64,000 nucleotides of DNA, taken from positions 682,001-746,000 of the forward strand of contig NZ_VFNH01000003.1 in assembly GCF_006715485.1 (NCBI RefSeq), read 5' to 3'. The translations under genes were made by a program, and so were the position numbers. The notes beneath the pieces are model-generated. The model had not been told where the DNA came from and ran no database searches. It saw only the letters and a list, made by a program, of their open reading frames with translations. The stretch is from Herbaspirillum sp. SJZ107 (GTDB taxonomy: Bacteria > Pseudomonadota > Gammaproteobacteria > Burkholderiales > Burkholderiaceae_D). Positions 23,295 to 33,334 of this stretch are shown piece after piece; position 1 is the stretch's first letter; each line of letters starts with the position of its first letter.

Positions 23295-24251
23295 TCAGTC
23301 GAAGCGGCCGTGGCGTTTGAACTGTTCGGTGGCGCCGACCAGCGCACGCGCGATGCCGGTTTCGAGCGCGCCGTGGCCGGCGTCCGGGATCATGCGCATG
23401 CGCGATCCCGGCCAGGCCTGCTGCAGGCGGTAGGCCGCCAGCGGCGGGCAGATCACGTCGTAGCGCCCCTGCACGATCACGCCCGGCAGGTGCGCGATCC
23501 GCCCCATGTTGCGGATCAGCTGGTCGTCTTCGAGGAAGGCGCCGTTCGCCATGTAGTGCGCTTCCAGGCGGCCGACGCCGAGGTCGAGCGTGTCCGACGA
23601 GCTTTCCTCTTCCTGCGGCAGCAGGAACACGCGGCGGCCCTCGAAGCGGCTCCAGGCGCGCGCCGCCGGCCAGAACTGCTGCGGATCGTCGCACAGCAGG
23701 CGGGTCGCATAGGCCTTGAGCAGGTCGCCGCGTTCCTCGAGCGGGATCGGGGCGATGAACTCGTCGTACAGCTCCGGATAGAACCACTGCACGCCGTACA
23801 GGAAGAAGTCGATCTCGGCCGGGGTGCACAGGAAGATCCCGCGCAGCACGAAGCCGAGGCAGCGTTGCGGGTGCGCCTGCCCGTAGGCCAGCGCCAGCGT
23901 CGAACCCCAGGAACCGCCGAACACCAGCCAGCGCTCGATGCCGAACATGGCGCGCAGGCGCTCGATGTCCTCGATCAGCAACTGGGTCGTGTTGTTGCGC
24001 CATTCGCCCAGCGGAGTCGATTTGCCGGCGCCGCGCTGGTCGAACAGGATCACGCGGTAGGCGCTCGGATCGAAGAAGCGGCGATGCTGGGGAGATAAAC
24101 CCGCGCCCGGCCCGCCGTGCAGGAAGATCACCGGGATGCCGTTCGGGTTACCCACCTCTTCCCAGTAGATCGTGTGCAGGTCGTCGACGGCGAGCATGCC
24201 GTGGCGGTTGGGCAGGATGGGCGGGAACAGCGACTGCGGGGTGGCGGGCAT
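23295..24251 (-). CDS. pip: Proline iminopeptidase
   Basis: A 318-aa alpha/beta hydrolase of peptidase family S33. The oxyanion-hole motif is HGGPGAG, the nucleophile Ser is in GGSWGSTLAL, and the acid and His are in GRYDVICPP and DAGHGALE. FDQRGAGKS is typical of the family. It removes N-terminal proline from peptides in the cytoplasm. It belongs to a minus-strand run with DUF2750, a D-threonine-aldolase-fold enzyme and DUF2721. Confidence 0.95.
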   Translation of the reverse strand: MPATPQSLFPPILPNRHGMLAVDDLHTIYWEEVGNPNGIPVIFLHGGPGAGLSPQHRRFFDPSAYRVILFDQRGAGKSTPLGEWRNNTTQLLIEDIERLRAMFGIERWLVFGGSWGSTLALAYGQAHPQRCLGFVLRGIFLCTPAEIDFFLYGVQWFYPELYDEFIAPIPLEERGDLLKAYATRLLCDDPQQFWPAARAWSRFEGRRVFLLPQEEESSSDTLDLGVGRLEAHYMANGAFLEDDQLIRNMGRIAHLPGVIVQGRYDVICPPLAAYRLQQAWPGSRMRMIPDAGHGALETGIARALVGATEQFKRHGRFD

Positions 24252-24304
24252 GGGATACGTTCTGGTTGAAGCGACAATTGATTGTAACTTAATGCTGGAC
24301 GGCT

Positions 24305-25621
24305 TCAGAAGAAGGTATTGCAGGCCCCGCGCACCAGGTAATCGTCGTCGACTGCCAGCAGCAGCGGCCAGCGGTCGAAGGTGGTGCAGGGATGCGAGAT
24401 GCCGCAGCCGACCAGGTCGCCCACCGCCAGCCCGTCGCGCAGCGGCCCTTCGGGCAGGCGCAGGTAGGCGTGCTGGTCGTTCATCTTGACGATGGCGCAG
24501 CCCGGCGGCAGCGCATGCGGCGTGCCGGGCCCCGGGCGATGCGTCAGCAAAGGCAGCGGCAGGCCGGCATCCTGCGAGGCGTCGCGCTTGCCCATGTCCA
24601 GGATGGCGAGATCGGCCTCGGGACGCGATTGCACCACGCTCCAGATTTCCAGCGCCGGGCGCAGGCCCTGCCCGGCGTCGTAGCCGGCGCGCGCATCGAG
24701 CTCGGCCAGGGCGTCATGGTACAAACCATGGTCACTGGTGACGTAGCAGCCGCTGCGCAGCACCGGCTGCAAGGGCCGCGACAAGCCGTGCAGTGTGCCC
24801 AGGCCGCGCGCCACCAGATCGAAATAGGTCGAGCCGCCGGCCGACACCAGGATCGTGCTGCCGGTGAACAGCCCCTCGTCGTCGGCTTCCAGCACCAGCC
24901 CGCACAGCTGGTCGACGAAGGCGCCGACCGCGCGCAAATCGGCCGCGCGGTCGTCCGACACCAGCAGCCCTTCGTAGCCCTCGAAGCCGGCCAGCGTCAG
25001 CCCGGGCGCGCCGGCGACGGCACGCGCCACCGTCAACGCCTGTTCCGGCGTGCGGCAGCCGCTGCGCTTGCCCTGCAGGCCCAGCTCGACCAATACCGGC
25101 AGCGGCCGTGCCAGCGCGCGCTGCGCCACCTCCTCGGCCAGGCGCGCCACGCCGGCCAGGGCATCGACCAGCACGCTGCATTCGAAATCGGGATCGTCGT
25201 GCAGCAGCTGCAGCAGCGCGCGGATGTCGCTGCGCGCGACCGGCTGGTTGGCGAGCAGCACGCGGCGTACGCCGAAGCGGTGTGCCACCTGCACCTGCGG
25301 CACGGTCGCCAGCGTGATGCCCCAGGCGCCGTGCGCCAGCTGGGCGCCGAACAGCTGCGGGCACATGGTGGTCTTGCCGTGCGGCGCCAGCAGCACCCCA
25401 TGGCGCGCGCAAAAATCGCGCATCCACGCCAGGTTGTGTTCCAGCGCCCTCAGCTTCAGCACGCCGACCGGGAAGCCGGTGTCGCCATGCAGCACGTTCC
25501 AGCCCTGCACGCCGATCGCGCCCTGGCGCAAGGGTGCGCTGATCGGCAAGCCCTTGATGCCCGGCTGCAGCCATTGTTCTTCCAGGCTCGACAGAGACAA
25601 GGAACCGTGAGGCAGGATCAT
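24305..25621 (-). CDS. Fold-type III PLP enzyme, D-threonine aldolase / D-serine dehydratase-like
   Basis: A 438-aa protein with an alanine-racemase N-terminal barrel: APHGKTTMCPQL carries the PLP lysine, and the barrel strands run through LGLQGKRSGCRT and LAGFEGYEGLL. The C-terminal domain ends in GCGISHPCTTFDRW, whose His and Cys match the metal site of D-threonine aldolases and eukaryotic-type D-serine dehydratases. It probably cleaves or deaminates a D-hydroxy amino acid; the substrate is unresolved (often annotated simply as amino acid deaminase). Its start overlaps the DUF2750 stop by 4 bases. Confidence 0.8.
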   Translation of the reverse strand: MILPHGSLSLSSLEEQWLQPGIKGLPISAPLRQGAIGVQGWNVLHGDTGFPVGVLKLRALEHNLAWMRDFCARHGVLLAPHGKTTMCPQLFGAQLAHGAWGITLATVPQVQVAHRFGVRRVLLANQPVARSDIRALLQLLHDDPDFECSVLVDALAGVARLAEEVAQRALARPLPVLVELGLQGKRSGCRTPEQALTVARAVAGAPGLTLAGFEGYEGLLVSDDRAADLRAVGAFVDQLCGLVLEADDEGLFTGSTILVSAGGSTYFDLVARGLGTLHGLSRPLQPVLRSGCYVTSDHGLYHDALAELDARAGYDAGQGLRPALEIWSVVQSRPEADLAILDMGKRDASQDAGLPLPLLTHRPGPGTPHALPPGCAIVKMNDQHAYLRLPEGPLRDGLAVGDLVGCGISHPCTTFDRWPLLLAVDDDYLVRGACNTFF

Positions 25622-26022
25622 GGCGTCTCCCCTTCGGCACCGCGGCGCCGGATTTCATCGTCGAGGTCGGCGCGCAGCAGCCCGGCCGTCGGCATCACGT
25701 CGCGTGCGCCGGGCGTATAGAACACGCCGGTGACGATGCCGTCCTGCTCCAGCTGCGGCAGCAGTTCCGTCATCAGTTCGTCCAGCGCGAAGGATTGCGG
25801 CGCATAGCCCGTCCATTCGTAGTCGGCGCAGACCTGCGCGAATTCGCTGTCCGGCCACAGCGGGAACACCAGCGTGCCGTCTTCCTTCTTGGCCAGCGCC
25901 CAGCCCTGGCGGTACAGGCTCCAGACCACGCCGGTCTCGGCCACGCGCTTGACGAAATATTCGTAGCGCTGCGGTCCCGGCAGCATCACCACCGCCTGCA
26001 GTTGTCGGGTATCGATCGCCAT
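25618..26022 (-). CDS. DUF2750 domain protein
   Basis: A 134-aa soluble protein. RYEYFVKRVAETGVVWSLY, the LVFPLWPDSEFA block and the helical DELMTELLPQLEQDG match the DUF2750 family of unknown function, a fold reminiscent of immunity-type proteins. AAAGGCGG precedes the ATG. First gene of the run, overlapping the next by 4 bases. Confidence 0.8.
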   Translation of the reverse strand: MAIDTRQLQAVVMLPGPQRYEYFVKRVAETGVVWSLYRQGWALAKKEDGTLVFPLWPDSEFAQVCADYEWTGYAPQSFALDELMTELLPQLEQDGIVTGVFYTPGARDVMPTAGLLRADLDDEIRRRGAEGETP

Positions 26023-26240
26023 CGCCGCCTTTCAATATATGGGTACGGATCGTGTATACGCAGCATACGACAAGCTGCGCCAAGTGAGGCGCGAGACTCC
26101 TGTTGCTCAGCAGCGTCAATATAGACGTGTCGAGGCCGAAAATAATTACAGCTATTATCAAAATTTAATGCTTTGTTGCAAAAGTTTGCGATAATTATCG
26201 ATCGCACTTGCTTTATACCTATTTCTTACTTGACCTCATC

Positions 26241-27359
26241 ATGCAGCCCAAATTCTCCGCTTACCTGGACATAGTACGGTTTCTGGCTGCCTTGACGGTG
26301 TTCCTGGGTCACGCCGCCGGCACCAACTGGACCCAAGGATTCCTGTGGCAGCTGGGCGCCTATGGCGATACTTGCGTGGTCATTTTCTTCGTCTTGTCCG
26401 GTTTCGTGATCGCCTGGGTGGCCGAAAACAAGGAAGGCAACTGGTGGACATATGGCGCCAACCGCGTTGCAAGGCTGTGGTCGGTCATCATCCCGGCCCT
26501 GGTCCTGACCTTCGTGATCGATTACGTCGGTGTCAGGATGGCGCCCGCGCTGTACATCGACCGGCCCTGGTTCAACGGCGACCATCTCGCCCTGCGCTAT
26601 CTGGCATCCCTGTTCATGGTGCAGGAGGTATGGCACATCAACTACACACCGGGCATCAATCTGCCGTTCTGGTCGCTTGGTTACGAAGCATTTTATTACC
26701 TCGCCTTTGGCGTGTTGACGTTTTGTAGTGGATACAAGAAATACCTGGTGCTGGCGGCCCTGTTCCTGCTCGGCGGGCCGCTGATGCTGGCGTTGTTCCC
26801 AGTGTGGATGAGCGGCGTCCTCGCCCATCGCACCTGCAGGAACCGGAGCTTGCCGGTACCGGCTGCGCTCGCCATTTTCGTAGCAAGCGGCTTGCTGCTG
26901 CTGATGTCGCCGACGTTGCGCCACGCAGCCAGCTTCCAGTGGATGGACCAGGATCTCGGTGGCCGTTATTTCGACGCCATCCTCTTCTTCGCGAACCTGG
27001 TCGCAGCCCATGGCCTGTTCAAGCAGAATGCGCCATTGCCGCCGCGCATGGCCCATGCCATCAAGAAGATCGCCGCCACGACTTTCGTGCTCTACCTGTT
27101 CCACCGGCCCTTGATCCAGTTGTTCAGCTACATCGGCCCCGCGGATGCAGGCAGCTGGGGCAGGCGCGTGCTGGTCATCGGCGCCACCCTGGTCATCGTC
27201 GCGGTGGCGACGCCCATGTGCGAACAATTCCAGCGCGTTTTACGCGCCTTGTGGCTGCGCTGGCTGACGCCGCGGCCGGCCAGCCGTCCGGCGGTGCTGC
27301 CGGTGCATGCCGTCAACGATCCGCTGGCACCGGAATACGAACTGCTCAAGCACGACTGA
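26241..27359 (+). CDS. Acyltransferase family 3 (OafA/YrhL-like)
   Basis: A 372-aa integral membrane protein with about ten helices. The N-terminus AYLDIVRFLAALTVFLGH contains the R-x10-H signature, then VVIFFVLSGFVIAW and PFWSLGYEAFYYLAFG. It is expected to acylate a surface glycan. It is a homologue of the partial gene at 1-751, about 25 kb away, consistent with two different decorations. The ATG at 26241 aligns best with the family; a TTG at 26208 is possible. No clear ribosome binding site. It is divergent from DUF2750 across an AT-rich promoter region. Confidence 0.9.
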   Translation: MQPKFSAYLDIVRFLAALTVFLGHAAGTNWTQGFLWQLGAYGDTCVVIFFVLSGFVIAWVAENKEGNWWTYGANRVARLWSVIIPALVLTFVIDYVGVRMAPALYIDRPWFNGDHLALRYLASLFMVQEVWHINYTPGINLPFWSLGYEAFYYLAFGVLTFCSGYKKYLVLAALFLLGGPLMLALFPVWMSGVLAHRTCRNRSLPVPAALAIFVASGLLLLMSPTLRHAASFQWMDQDLGGRYFDAILFFANLVAAHGLFKQNAPLPPRMAHAIKKIAATTFVLYLFHRPLIQLFSYIGPADAGSWGRRVLVIGATLVIVAVATPMCEQFQRVLRALWLRWLTPRPASRPAVLPVHAVNDPLAPEYELLKHD

Positions 27360-27433
27360 TCACGGCCCGGCAGCCCCCGCCTGTTCGCCGTCCGGCGGAT
27401 ACGGTCCGGCGCTGGGCCGCATGGCGGCGCCAG

Positions 27434-27461
27434 ACAAGAAAACACCGCCCGCAGGCGGTGT
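27434..27461 (-). terminator. Rho-independent terminator of phaAB
   Basis: The minus strand reads ACACCGCC-TGCG-GGCGGTGT followed by TTTCTTGT, 28 bases after the phaB stop. Confidence 0.8.
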
Positions 27462-27489
27462 CGAGTGGCATTACCCTACGCTACAACGA

Positions 27490-28233
27490 TTACTGCATGT
27501 GCTGGCCGCCGTTGATGGCGATGTTGGCCCCGGTCACGAATGCGGCTTCGTCCGACGACAGGTACGCGACCAGGCCGGCGACTTCTTCCGGCTTGCCCAG
27601 GCGGCCCATCGGGATCTGCGGCAGGATCTTGCTTTCCAGGACTTCGCTCGGGATGTCGGTCACCATCTTGGTGCCGATATAGCCCGGCGAGATCGTGTTC
27701 ACAGTCACGCCCTTGCGCGCCACTTCCAGCGCCAGGGCCTTGGTGAAGCCGTGGATGCCGGCCTTGGCTGCCGAATAGTTGGTCTGGCCGAAAGCACCCT
27801 TCTGGCCGTTGACCGACGAGATGTTGATGATGCGGCCCCAGCCGCGTTCGACCATGCCGTCGGCGACCGGCTTGGTCATGTTGAACACGGAATCCAGGTT
27901 GGTCTTCATGACCGCATCCCAATTGACCTTGTCCATTTTCTTGAAGGTCATGTCGCGCGTGATGCCGGCGTTATTCACCAGCACGTCGACCGGCCCCACT
28001 TCCTGGGTCACCTTGGCCACGCAAGCCTGGGCCGAATCGTAGTCGGCCACGTCGCACTCGTAGGCCTTGAAGTCCTGGCCCTGCTCGCGCATCGTGGCCA
28101 GCCAGCCTTCCGCCTTCTTGCTGCCCGGAGAATACGTCGTCACGACCGTATAGCCGAGCGCCGCCAGCTTGATGCAGATCGCTTCACCCAGGCCGCCCAT
28201 CCCGCCCGTTACCAATGCCACTCGATTCGTCAT
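27490..28233 (-). CDS. phaB: Acetoacetyl-CoA reductase
   Basis: A 247-aa classical SDR enzyme reducing acetoacetyl-CoA to (R)-3-hydroxybutyryl-CoA with NADPH for polyhydroxybutyrate synthesis. VTGGMGGLGEAI is the nucleotide-binding motif, NNAG follows, and the catalytic set is in INISSVNGQKG and TNYSAAKAG. SPGYIGTKMV and the C-terminus INGGQHMQ are typical of PhaB. AGGAGA precedes the ATG. It lies 95 bases downstream of phaA and is followed by a terminator. Confidence 0.95.
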   Translation of the reverse strand: MTNRVALVTGGMGGLGEAICIKLAALGYTVVTTYSPGSKKAEGWLATMREQGQDFKAYECDVADYDSAQACVAKVTQEVGPVDVLVNNAGITRDMTFKKMDKVNWDAVMKTNLDSVFNMTKPVADGMVERGWGRIINISSVNGQKGAFGQTNYSAAKAGIHGFTKALALEVARKGVTVNTISPGYIGTKMVTDIPSEVLESKILPQIPMGRLGKPEEVAGLVAYLSSDEAAFVTGANIAINGGQHMQ

Positions 28234-28328
28234 CGTCTTCTCCTAGTTTTTCAAAAACTGTTTTAGGAACTGCCTGTTCTGGTAATCGCCCTGTCCTATC
28301 CAATACTGCGGTAACGCACTTGCCCGTT

Positions 28329-29504
<1,176 letters not shown>

Positions 29505-29837
29505 GATGATCTCCGAGTGCCCGGCCTGGACCGGGGTTGTAATGAATGCAGCCAGCTGGCCGAAGTCCTAGCGCGCCTCTATTGGGACGCGGGTTGGAAA
29601 GCCAACAATGTTAGATATTCAGCTTATACATTGTTTGAGCAAAATCAATCTTATCAGCTTATTTATCAAACAGACTCTGCATTTAAGTCAATTCCCCTAT
29701 GAAAAGACGAACTTTTTCCTGTTCATTTTTTTGTATGGAAATACTCATTGCCCCCTATTACCAAAGGGTCAAAAGCCTTTCCCGTTCATGGAAATTTCAA
29801 AGTAGAATGCACGGGCTTGTGCCAACCAGAACTATCT
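29505..29837. other. Divergent phaA/minC control region
   Basis: About 330 bases, AT-rich in the middle (29620-29800), between the phaA and minC start codons. A TAGAAT -10-like hexamer lies at 29803-29808, but no good -35 accompanies it. No gene is supported. Confidence 0.4.
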
Positions 29838-30632
29838 ATGTCCAAGAGCCCGACATCCCTTCCCATCGAAATCAAGATCTCCACGGTCGTCGCCATTTCG
29901 ACCATTCTGCATTCGGCCGATCCGATTGCGATCGATGCCGCACTGAAGCAGATGACCGGCGGGGTGGCCGACTTTTTCGAAGATGAGTTTGCCGTCATCG
30001 ACATTGCCGCGATCGCCGAAGAGGCCGGACAGATCGATTGGGAATCCCTGGTTCGCCTGCTCAAGAAATACCGCCTGAATGCGGTCGCCGTGCGCGGCGC
30101 GCCGGCCGGGCTGCACGACATCATCCGTGCCCATGACCTGTTCCTCGACGATGGCTCGAGCGGCCCGCGTACGGGCGGCGCGCGCGACCATGCGTCGGCG
30201 GCGGCGAACGCGGCCGAACCTGTGCCGGCACCGGCGCCGGTGGTACCGGTTCCCGCGCCTGCCCCGGCCGCGCCGTCGGCCCCGGCCCAGGCCCTGATCA
30301 TCGACACCCCGGTGCGTGCCGGGCAGCGCATCTATGCGCGCGGTACCGACCTGATCATCACCGCAGTGGTCAACAACGGCGCCGAAATCATCGCCGACGG
30401 CAGTATCCACGTGTATGCGCCGCTGCACGGGCGCGCCCTGGCGGGCGCCTCGGGCAATGCCGATGCGCGTATCTTCGCATTGCAGCTGGAACCGGAACTG
30501 GTGTCGATCGCGGGCGTGTACCGGACCTTCGACGAAGGCGTGCCGGCCGACATGGCGCGCACGCCGGTACAAATCCGTTTGGTCGGCGACCGAATCGATA
30601 TATCATCGCTGGGTTCGGCCAATCGGCATTGA
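29838..30632 (+). CDS. minC: Septum site-determining protein MinC
   Basis: A 264-aa FtsZ-polymerisation inhibitor. The N-terminal domain (IEIKISTVVAISTILHSAD...) is followed by an Ala/Pro-rich linker (about residues 115-150) and the C-terminal beta-helix domain starting near PVRAGQRIYARGTDLIIT, with GRALAGASGNADARIFA, which binds MinD and FtsZ. The start at 29838 gives the usual length. First gene of minCDE. Confidence 0.95.
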   Translation: MSKSPTSLPIEIKISTVVAISTILHSADPIAIDAALKQMTGGVADFFEDEFAVIDIAAIAEEAGQIDWESLVRLLKKYRLNAVAVRGAPAGLHDIIRAHDLFLDDGSSGPRTGGARDHASAAANAAEPVPAPAPVVPVPAPAPAAPSAPAQALIIDTPVRAGQRIYARGTDLIITAVVNNGAEIIADGSIHVYAPLHGRALAGASGNADARIFALQLEPELVSIAGVYRTFDEGVPADMARTPVQIRLVGDRIDISSLGSANRH

Positions 30633-30688
30633 GTGCTTACGCATCCAGCATTGACCAGATCCAAAATAATTAAGGACATCTATTTGTC

Positions 30689-31504
30689 ATGGCAAGAATT
30701 ATCGTTGTAACGTCCGGCAAGGGCGGTGTGGGCAAGACTACTTCCAGCGCGAGCTTCTCGACCGGCCTGGCGCTGCGCGGTCACAAGACCGCCGTCCTCG
30801 ACTTCGACGTCGGCCTGCGTAACCTCGACCTGATCATGGGCTGCGAACGCCGCGTGGTGTACGACCTGATCAACGTGATCAACAAGGAAGCCACGCTGAC
30901 CCAGGCGCTGATCAAGGACAAGCACTGCGAGAACCTGTTCATCCTGCCGGCCTCGCAGACGCGCGACAAGGACGCCCTGAGCGAAGACGGCGTCGAGCGC
31001 GTACTGAACGAACTGGTGCAGATGGGCTTCGAATACATCATCTGCGATTCGCCGGCCGGCATCGAGCACGGCGCGCTGATGGCGCTGACCTTCGCGGACG
31101 AGGCGATCATCGTGACCAATCCGGAAGTCTCGTCGGTGCGCGACTCCGACCGTATCCTCGGCATCCTGCAGGCCAAGTCGCGCCGCGCCCAGAGCGGCGG
31201 CGAGCCGGTCAAGGAACATTTGCTGATCACGCGCTATTCGCCGCGCCGCGTCGAAGCCGACGAAATGCTGTCCTACCAGGACGTGCAGGAAATCCTGCGC
31301 ATCCCGCTGATCGGCATCATTCCGGAATCGGAAGCCGTGCTGCACGCGTCGAACCAGGGCAATCCGGCAATCCACTTCAAGGATACCGATGTCGCGCAAG
31401 CCTACCAGGACGTGGTCGGCCGCTTCCTTGGCGAAGAGATTCCGTTGCGCTTCACCAATTACGAAAAACCAGGCCTGATGAAGCGCCTGTTTGGAGTAAA
31501 GTGA
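30689..31504 (+). CDS. minD: Septum site-determining ATPase MinD
   Basis: A 271-aa ParA/MinD-type ATPase with the deviant Walker A motif SGKGGVGKTTSS, the switch region DFDVGLRNLD, and a C-terminal amphipathic membrane-targeting helix (PGLMKRLFGVK). It recruits MinC to the polar membrane and oscillates under MinE control. It is in operon order minC-minD-minE, with one base between minD and minE. Confidence 0.98.
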   Translation: MARIIVVTSGKGGVGKTTSSASFSTGLALRGHKTAVLDFDVGLRNLDLIMGCERRVVYDLINVINKEATLTQALIKDKHCENLFILPASQTRDKDALSEDGVERVLNELVQMGFEYIICDSPAGIEHGALMALTFADEAIIVTNPEVSSVRDSDRILGILQAKSRRAQSGGEPVKEHLLITRYSPRRVEADEMLSYQDVQEILRIPLIGIIPESEAVLHASNQGNPAIHFKDTDVAQAYQDVVGRFLGEEIPLRFTNYEKPGLMKRLFGVK

Positions 31505-31505
31505 T

Positions 31506-31757
31506 ATGGCTTTGCTTTCATTCCTGTTTCCTCAGAAACAGAAAAGTGCGACAGCGGCCAAGGAACGGCTGCAGATCATCATCGCCCGCGAGCGCACCGA
31601 CCGCGCCGGGCCGGATTTCCTGCCGGCCCTGCACCGCGAACTGATCGAAGTGATTTCGAAGTACACCAAGGTCAGCGCCGAAGACATCAAGATCTCGCTC
31701 GACCGCCAGGGCAACCTGGAAGTGCTCGACGTTAACGTTGTCTTGCCGGACGCCTGA
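31506..31757 (+). CDS. minE: Cell division topological specificity factor MinE
   Basis: An 83-aa protein. The N-terminal membrane/MinD-contact segment LLSFLFPQKQKSA and ATAAKERLQIIIARER are typical; the C-terminal dimerisation domain follows (LIEVISKYTKVSAEDIKI). It stimulates MinD ATPase to restrict MinCD to the poles. Confidence 0.98.
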   Translation: MALLSFLFPQKQKSATAAKERLQIIIARERTDRAGPDFLPALHRELIEVISKYTKVSAEDIKISLDRQGNLEVLDVNVVLPDA

Positions 31758-31787
31758 TCCGGCCCTGCACCGCATCCTGACGCACCG

Positions 31788-31820
31788 ACCGCCGCCAGCC
31801 TGAGCTGCCGGCGGTTTTTC
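31788..31820 (+). terminator. Rho-independent terminator of minCDE
   Basis: ACCGCCG pairs with CGGCGGT, followed by five T's, 30 bases after the minE stop and just before the convergent gene at 31825. Confidence 0.7.
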
Positions 31821-31824
31821 CGTT

Positions 31825-32343
31825 TCAGACCGGCCCGTGCGGCACCTTGTCCGCCACCTCGCGCGCGACCCGGACGCAGGCTTCCACGTGCTGGTTTCCC
31901 ATCTGGCGGAACAGCGCAAAGCCGATCGCGGCCGAAGCGATCTGGCCGGCCAGCGGCACCACCTTGGCGGCCGATTTCGCGGCCAGCCTGGCACCCGACT
32001 TCTGCAGCAGTTTAAGCACCAGTTCGCGCGTCACCAGCTTACCCACCAGCATCCCGCCCAGCGCCCCCACCGCCTCGTAGGCGGCCACGCGCATGCGCGG
32101 CTGCAGGCGTTCGATCTGTTCCGGCGTCAGGCCGAAGGCGCGGTTGATGTCTTCGACCATCGAAGCGAAGCTGCCGAGGTCGGCCACCATGTCGATGCCG
32201 GGCAGCGGCACCGCGCCCACGCCGGCCGAAATCATGGCGCGCTTGCGCACCAGGGCACGGCAGTGCGCGCGTACCCGTTCGATGTCCGCGCTGGCCACCG
32301 GCAGTAAAACCTGTTCAGCATCTTTTTTCTTTTTCAGAAACAT
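31825..32343 (-). CDS. DUF697-like/EcsC-like small protein of unknown function
   Basis: A 172-aa protein starting at the ATG 32343 after an AGGAG site. After a basic N-terminus (MFLKKKKDAE) come hydrophobic glycine-rich helices: ISAGVGAVPLPGIDMVADLG, GALGGMLVGKLV and VVPLAGQIASAAIGFALF. The PLPGxD segment and helical hairpins resemble the DUF697/YcjF group of membrane-associated proteins. Assignment is tentative. Convergent with minCDE. Confidence 0.6.
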   Translation of the reverse strand: MFLKKKKDAEQVLLPVASADIERVRAHCRALVRKRAMISAGVGAVPLPGIDMVADLGSFASMVEDINRAFGLTPEQIERLQPRMRVAAYEAVGALGGMLVGKLVTRELVLKLLQKSGARLAAKSAAKVVPLAGQIASAAIGFALFRQMGNQHVEACVRVAREVADKVPHGPV

Positions 32344-32557
32344 GTAAACTCCTATCCTGATGGTCGATATGATTGTAACCACGAGTTTTATGCTAAACGG
32401 ACACAAGTGTGACGCAATTCACCAACGGAAATGTGAATTTTGATTGCAGCTGTGTGGCTTTATTTTAAAAGTCTGTTATATTCGGAAATAAGTTGTAGGA
32501 TCGTTCCTACACCTGGGCTTCACGCAGTCCCACCTCCCAAGCCGAGACCGCCTTATT

Positions 32558-33247
32558 ATGCGAATTGCAGTACTGGATAACGACACCACCCAAGCAGATT
32601 TGATCTGCCAAGTCCTGAATGGCGCCGGCCACAGCTGCCAATCGTTTGACAGTGGCAAAGAGCTTCTTGGTAACCTTCGCAAGGACAGCACCGACCTGCT
32701 GATCCTCGACTGGCAGATCAACGATGTACCGGCACAGGAAGTGCTGCGCCGTGCCAAGGAAAAAATGGCGGCGAATACGCCCACCATGTTCCTGGCCGGC
32801 AGCGCCGCCGAGGACGACATCGTGGCCGGCGTCACCGCCGGTGCCGACGACTACCTAGTCAAGCCGCTGCGCCGCGGCGAACTGGTGGCGCGCGTACAAG
32901 CCCTGCTGCGCCGTGCCTACCCGTCTCAGAATGGCGCTGAACAATTGCAATTTGGTCCTTATATCTTTGAAACCCGTCCCGGCCGCCTGATGATGGATGG
33001 TGAACAGGTGGATGTGACCCATAAGGAATTCAACCTGGCATTGCTGTTTTTCCGCAATCTCGGCCGTCCGCTGTCGCGCGCCTACATCCACGAATCGATC
33101 TGGGTGCGCGAAACCGCGGTACCGTCGCGCACCATGGACACCCACGTCTCGCGCGTGCGCAATAAACTGCGCCTGCGCCCGGAGAACGGTTTCCGCCTGG
33201 TGCCGGTGTACAGCTATGGTTACCGTCTGGAAAAATTGGGCGCTTGA
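32558..33247 (+). CDS. OmpR/PhoB-family response regulator, no partner kinase nearby
   Basis: A 229-aa two-domain regulator. The receiver domain has phospho-acceptor Asp51 in LLILDWQIND and Lys102 in DYLVKPL; the acidic pocket is the atypical NDT near residue 8. The C-terminal winged helix (residues about 130-225) has VDVTHKEFNLALLFF, the recognition segment DTHVSRVRNKLRL, and GYRLEKLG. No histidine kinase gene flanks it, so it is an orphan. Preceded by about 210 bases of AT-rich DNA, followed by hemA. Confidence 0.95.
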   Translation: MRIAVLDNDTTQADLICQVLNGAGHSCQSFDSGKELLGNLRKDSTDLLILDWQINDVPAQEVLRRAKEKMAANTPTMFLAGSAAEDDIVAGVTAGADDYLVKPLRRGELVARVQALLRRAYPSQNGAEQLQFGPYIFETRPGRLMMDGEQVDVTHKEFNLALLFFRNLGRPLSRAYIHESIWVRETAVPSRTMDTHVSRVRNKLRLRPENGFRLVPVYSYGYRLEKLGA

Positions 33248-33277
33248 GGGCGCCCTCGCCCCTGGCTTGAGGCTGCC

Positions 33278-33306
33278 CTGAAACCCTGCGCACATCAGGG
33301 TATAAT
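33278..33306 (+). promoter_or_regulatory. Putative sigma-70 promoter of hemA
   Basis: A perfect TATAAT (33301-33306) lies 17 bases after CTGAAA (33278-33283), a partial -35 match, about 30 bases before the hemA ATG. A near-leaderless transcript with a UTR of about 20 nt would result. Confidence 0.45.
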
Positions 33307-33334
33307 GAGCGGACTGCCCGTTTTTTGATCACCC

